Source of the DNA: Bacillota bacterium
Lineage (GTDB): Bacteria; Bacillota; Dethiobacteria; Dethiobacterales; Dethiobacteraceae
Reading direction: 5' to 3'
Assembly (NCBI GenBank): GCA_018725345.1
Contig: QLUI01000133.1
Coordinates: forward strand, 1 to 5,559
Length of the DNA: 5,559 nucleotides
The position numbers and the translations under genes are program-made. The stretch's first letter is position 1. Each line of letters opens with the position of its first letter. Positions 5,279-5,559 of the stretch are shown here, piece by piece. The notes under the pieces are model-generated. The model did not search any database. It saw nothing but the letters and a program-made list of their open reading frames with translations, and was not told where the DNA came from.

Positions 5279-5481
5279 AAACTGGTGGAAGTTGAATCAC
5301 CCTTACGTCATGCTTTGGAAAAAGAAATAGTAGACATGCTACAAAAGAGAATAAAACCCTGCCCCGCAAGCAGCAAAGAACCGCCAAAGCCATCTGGCAA
5401 GAATTAAAACTGATATGTGAAAGGAGAATAGATTGCGGCAAAGCCCATTATGGAATAATATCCAAAAAAAGGATAGTCTGA
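5279..5481 (+). pseudogene. Probable frameshifted fragment of an IS21-type IstA transposase
   Basis: The frame beginning at 5353 encodes KTLPRKQQRTAKAIWQEL and continues to TGA 5479-5481. The core LPRKQQRTAKAIWQEL (5359-5406) closely recalls the 'PRKQRHTAKRIxxRL' region following the N-terminal helix-turn-helix of IS21-family IstA proteins. The sequence before it fits better in another frame (5279 onward: SPLRHALEKEIVDMLQKR), so at least one frameshift is needed near 5345-5356 in an A-rich stretch. There is no start codon with a ribosome binding site, and most of the roughly 400-500 residue protein is absent. The similarity is from memory of the family, not from a search. Another helix-turn-helix transposase is possible. 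Confidence 0.42.
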
Positions 5482-5559
5482 CTCTTGTATCTGTGATATT
5501 GTATGACTGCAGAGAAAGCAAATTCCTATTCTTTCGCATTTCTTTATAAAAAATTTAAA

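Noticed and set aside
5433..5549. 38-residue frame starting at TTG with AAGGAG 6 nt upstream
   Set aside because: The ribosome binding site is acceptable, but the start is TTG, the product has no motif, and the frame overlaps the IstA-like remnant; coincidence in AT-rich DNA is more likely.
1..5559. CRISPR array, tRNA, rRNA, or a lantibiotic precursor gene
   Set aside because: No regularly spaced repeats, no tRNA- or rRNA-like sequence, and no small leader peptide with a Cys/Ser/Thr-rich core were found.

Overview
The window reads as an accessory stretch of a Firmicutes genome. This rests on strong AGGAGG-type ribosome binding sites, tightly spaced genes, GTG starts and moderate GC content. 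A Clostridia or Negativicutes host is my guess; no species is recognised. It holds the tail of an unknown gene, an IS3-family insertion sequence, a four-gene ABC transporter operon, and a decayed AT-rich flank with a likely transposase remnant.

Layout. Positions 1-324 are the 3' end of an unrecognised gene whose predicted membrane segment is built on seven consecutive GTA (valine) codons. About 400-1650 is an IS3-family element. Its orfA and orfB are joined by a textbook programmed -1 frameshift: an A_AAA_AAG heptamer, an 8-nt spacer, then a perfect 7-bp stem that contains the orfA stop codon. The DDE catalytic triad is complete with a D-35-E spacing, so the transposase looks intact, but its terminal inverted repeats could not be fixed by eye. 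Positions 1621-2045 contain no gene but carry a run of small stem-loops of unknown origin.

Positions 2046-4991 form one tight operon: three different six-helix membrane proteins followed by an ABC ATPase. Gaps are 1-5 nt and every gene has its own ribosome binding site. The ATPase has all core motifs, but the usual Q-loop glutamine is replaced by glutamate (an IEKP 'E-loop'), and its signature motif is STGMKQR. Both features point to the BcrA/LanF branch of ABC-2-type exporters, the group that includes peptide-antibiotic resistance and lantibiotic immunity pumps. The probable complex is three permease chains served by one ATPase, which differs from the usual one- or two-permease arrangement. 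No precursor peptide, modification enzyme or two-component system is visible here, so the substrate is unknown.

Positions 4992-5559 are mostly non-coding. They contain a GC-rich inverted repeat around the ATPase stop codon, an 11-bp inverted repeat, and a frameshifted fragment resembling the IstA transposase of IS21-family elements. The operon therefore lies between mobile-element sequences. The best candidate for something little described is the three-permease E-loop transporter, followed by the structured non-coding segment upstream of it.
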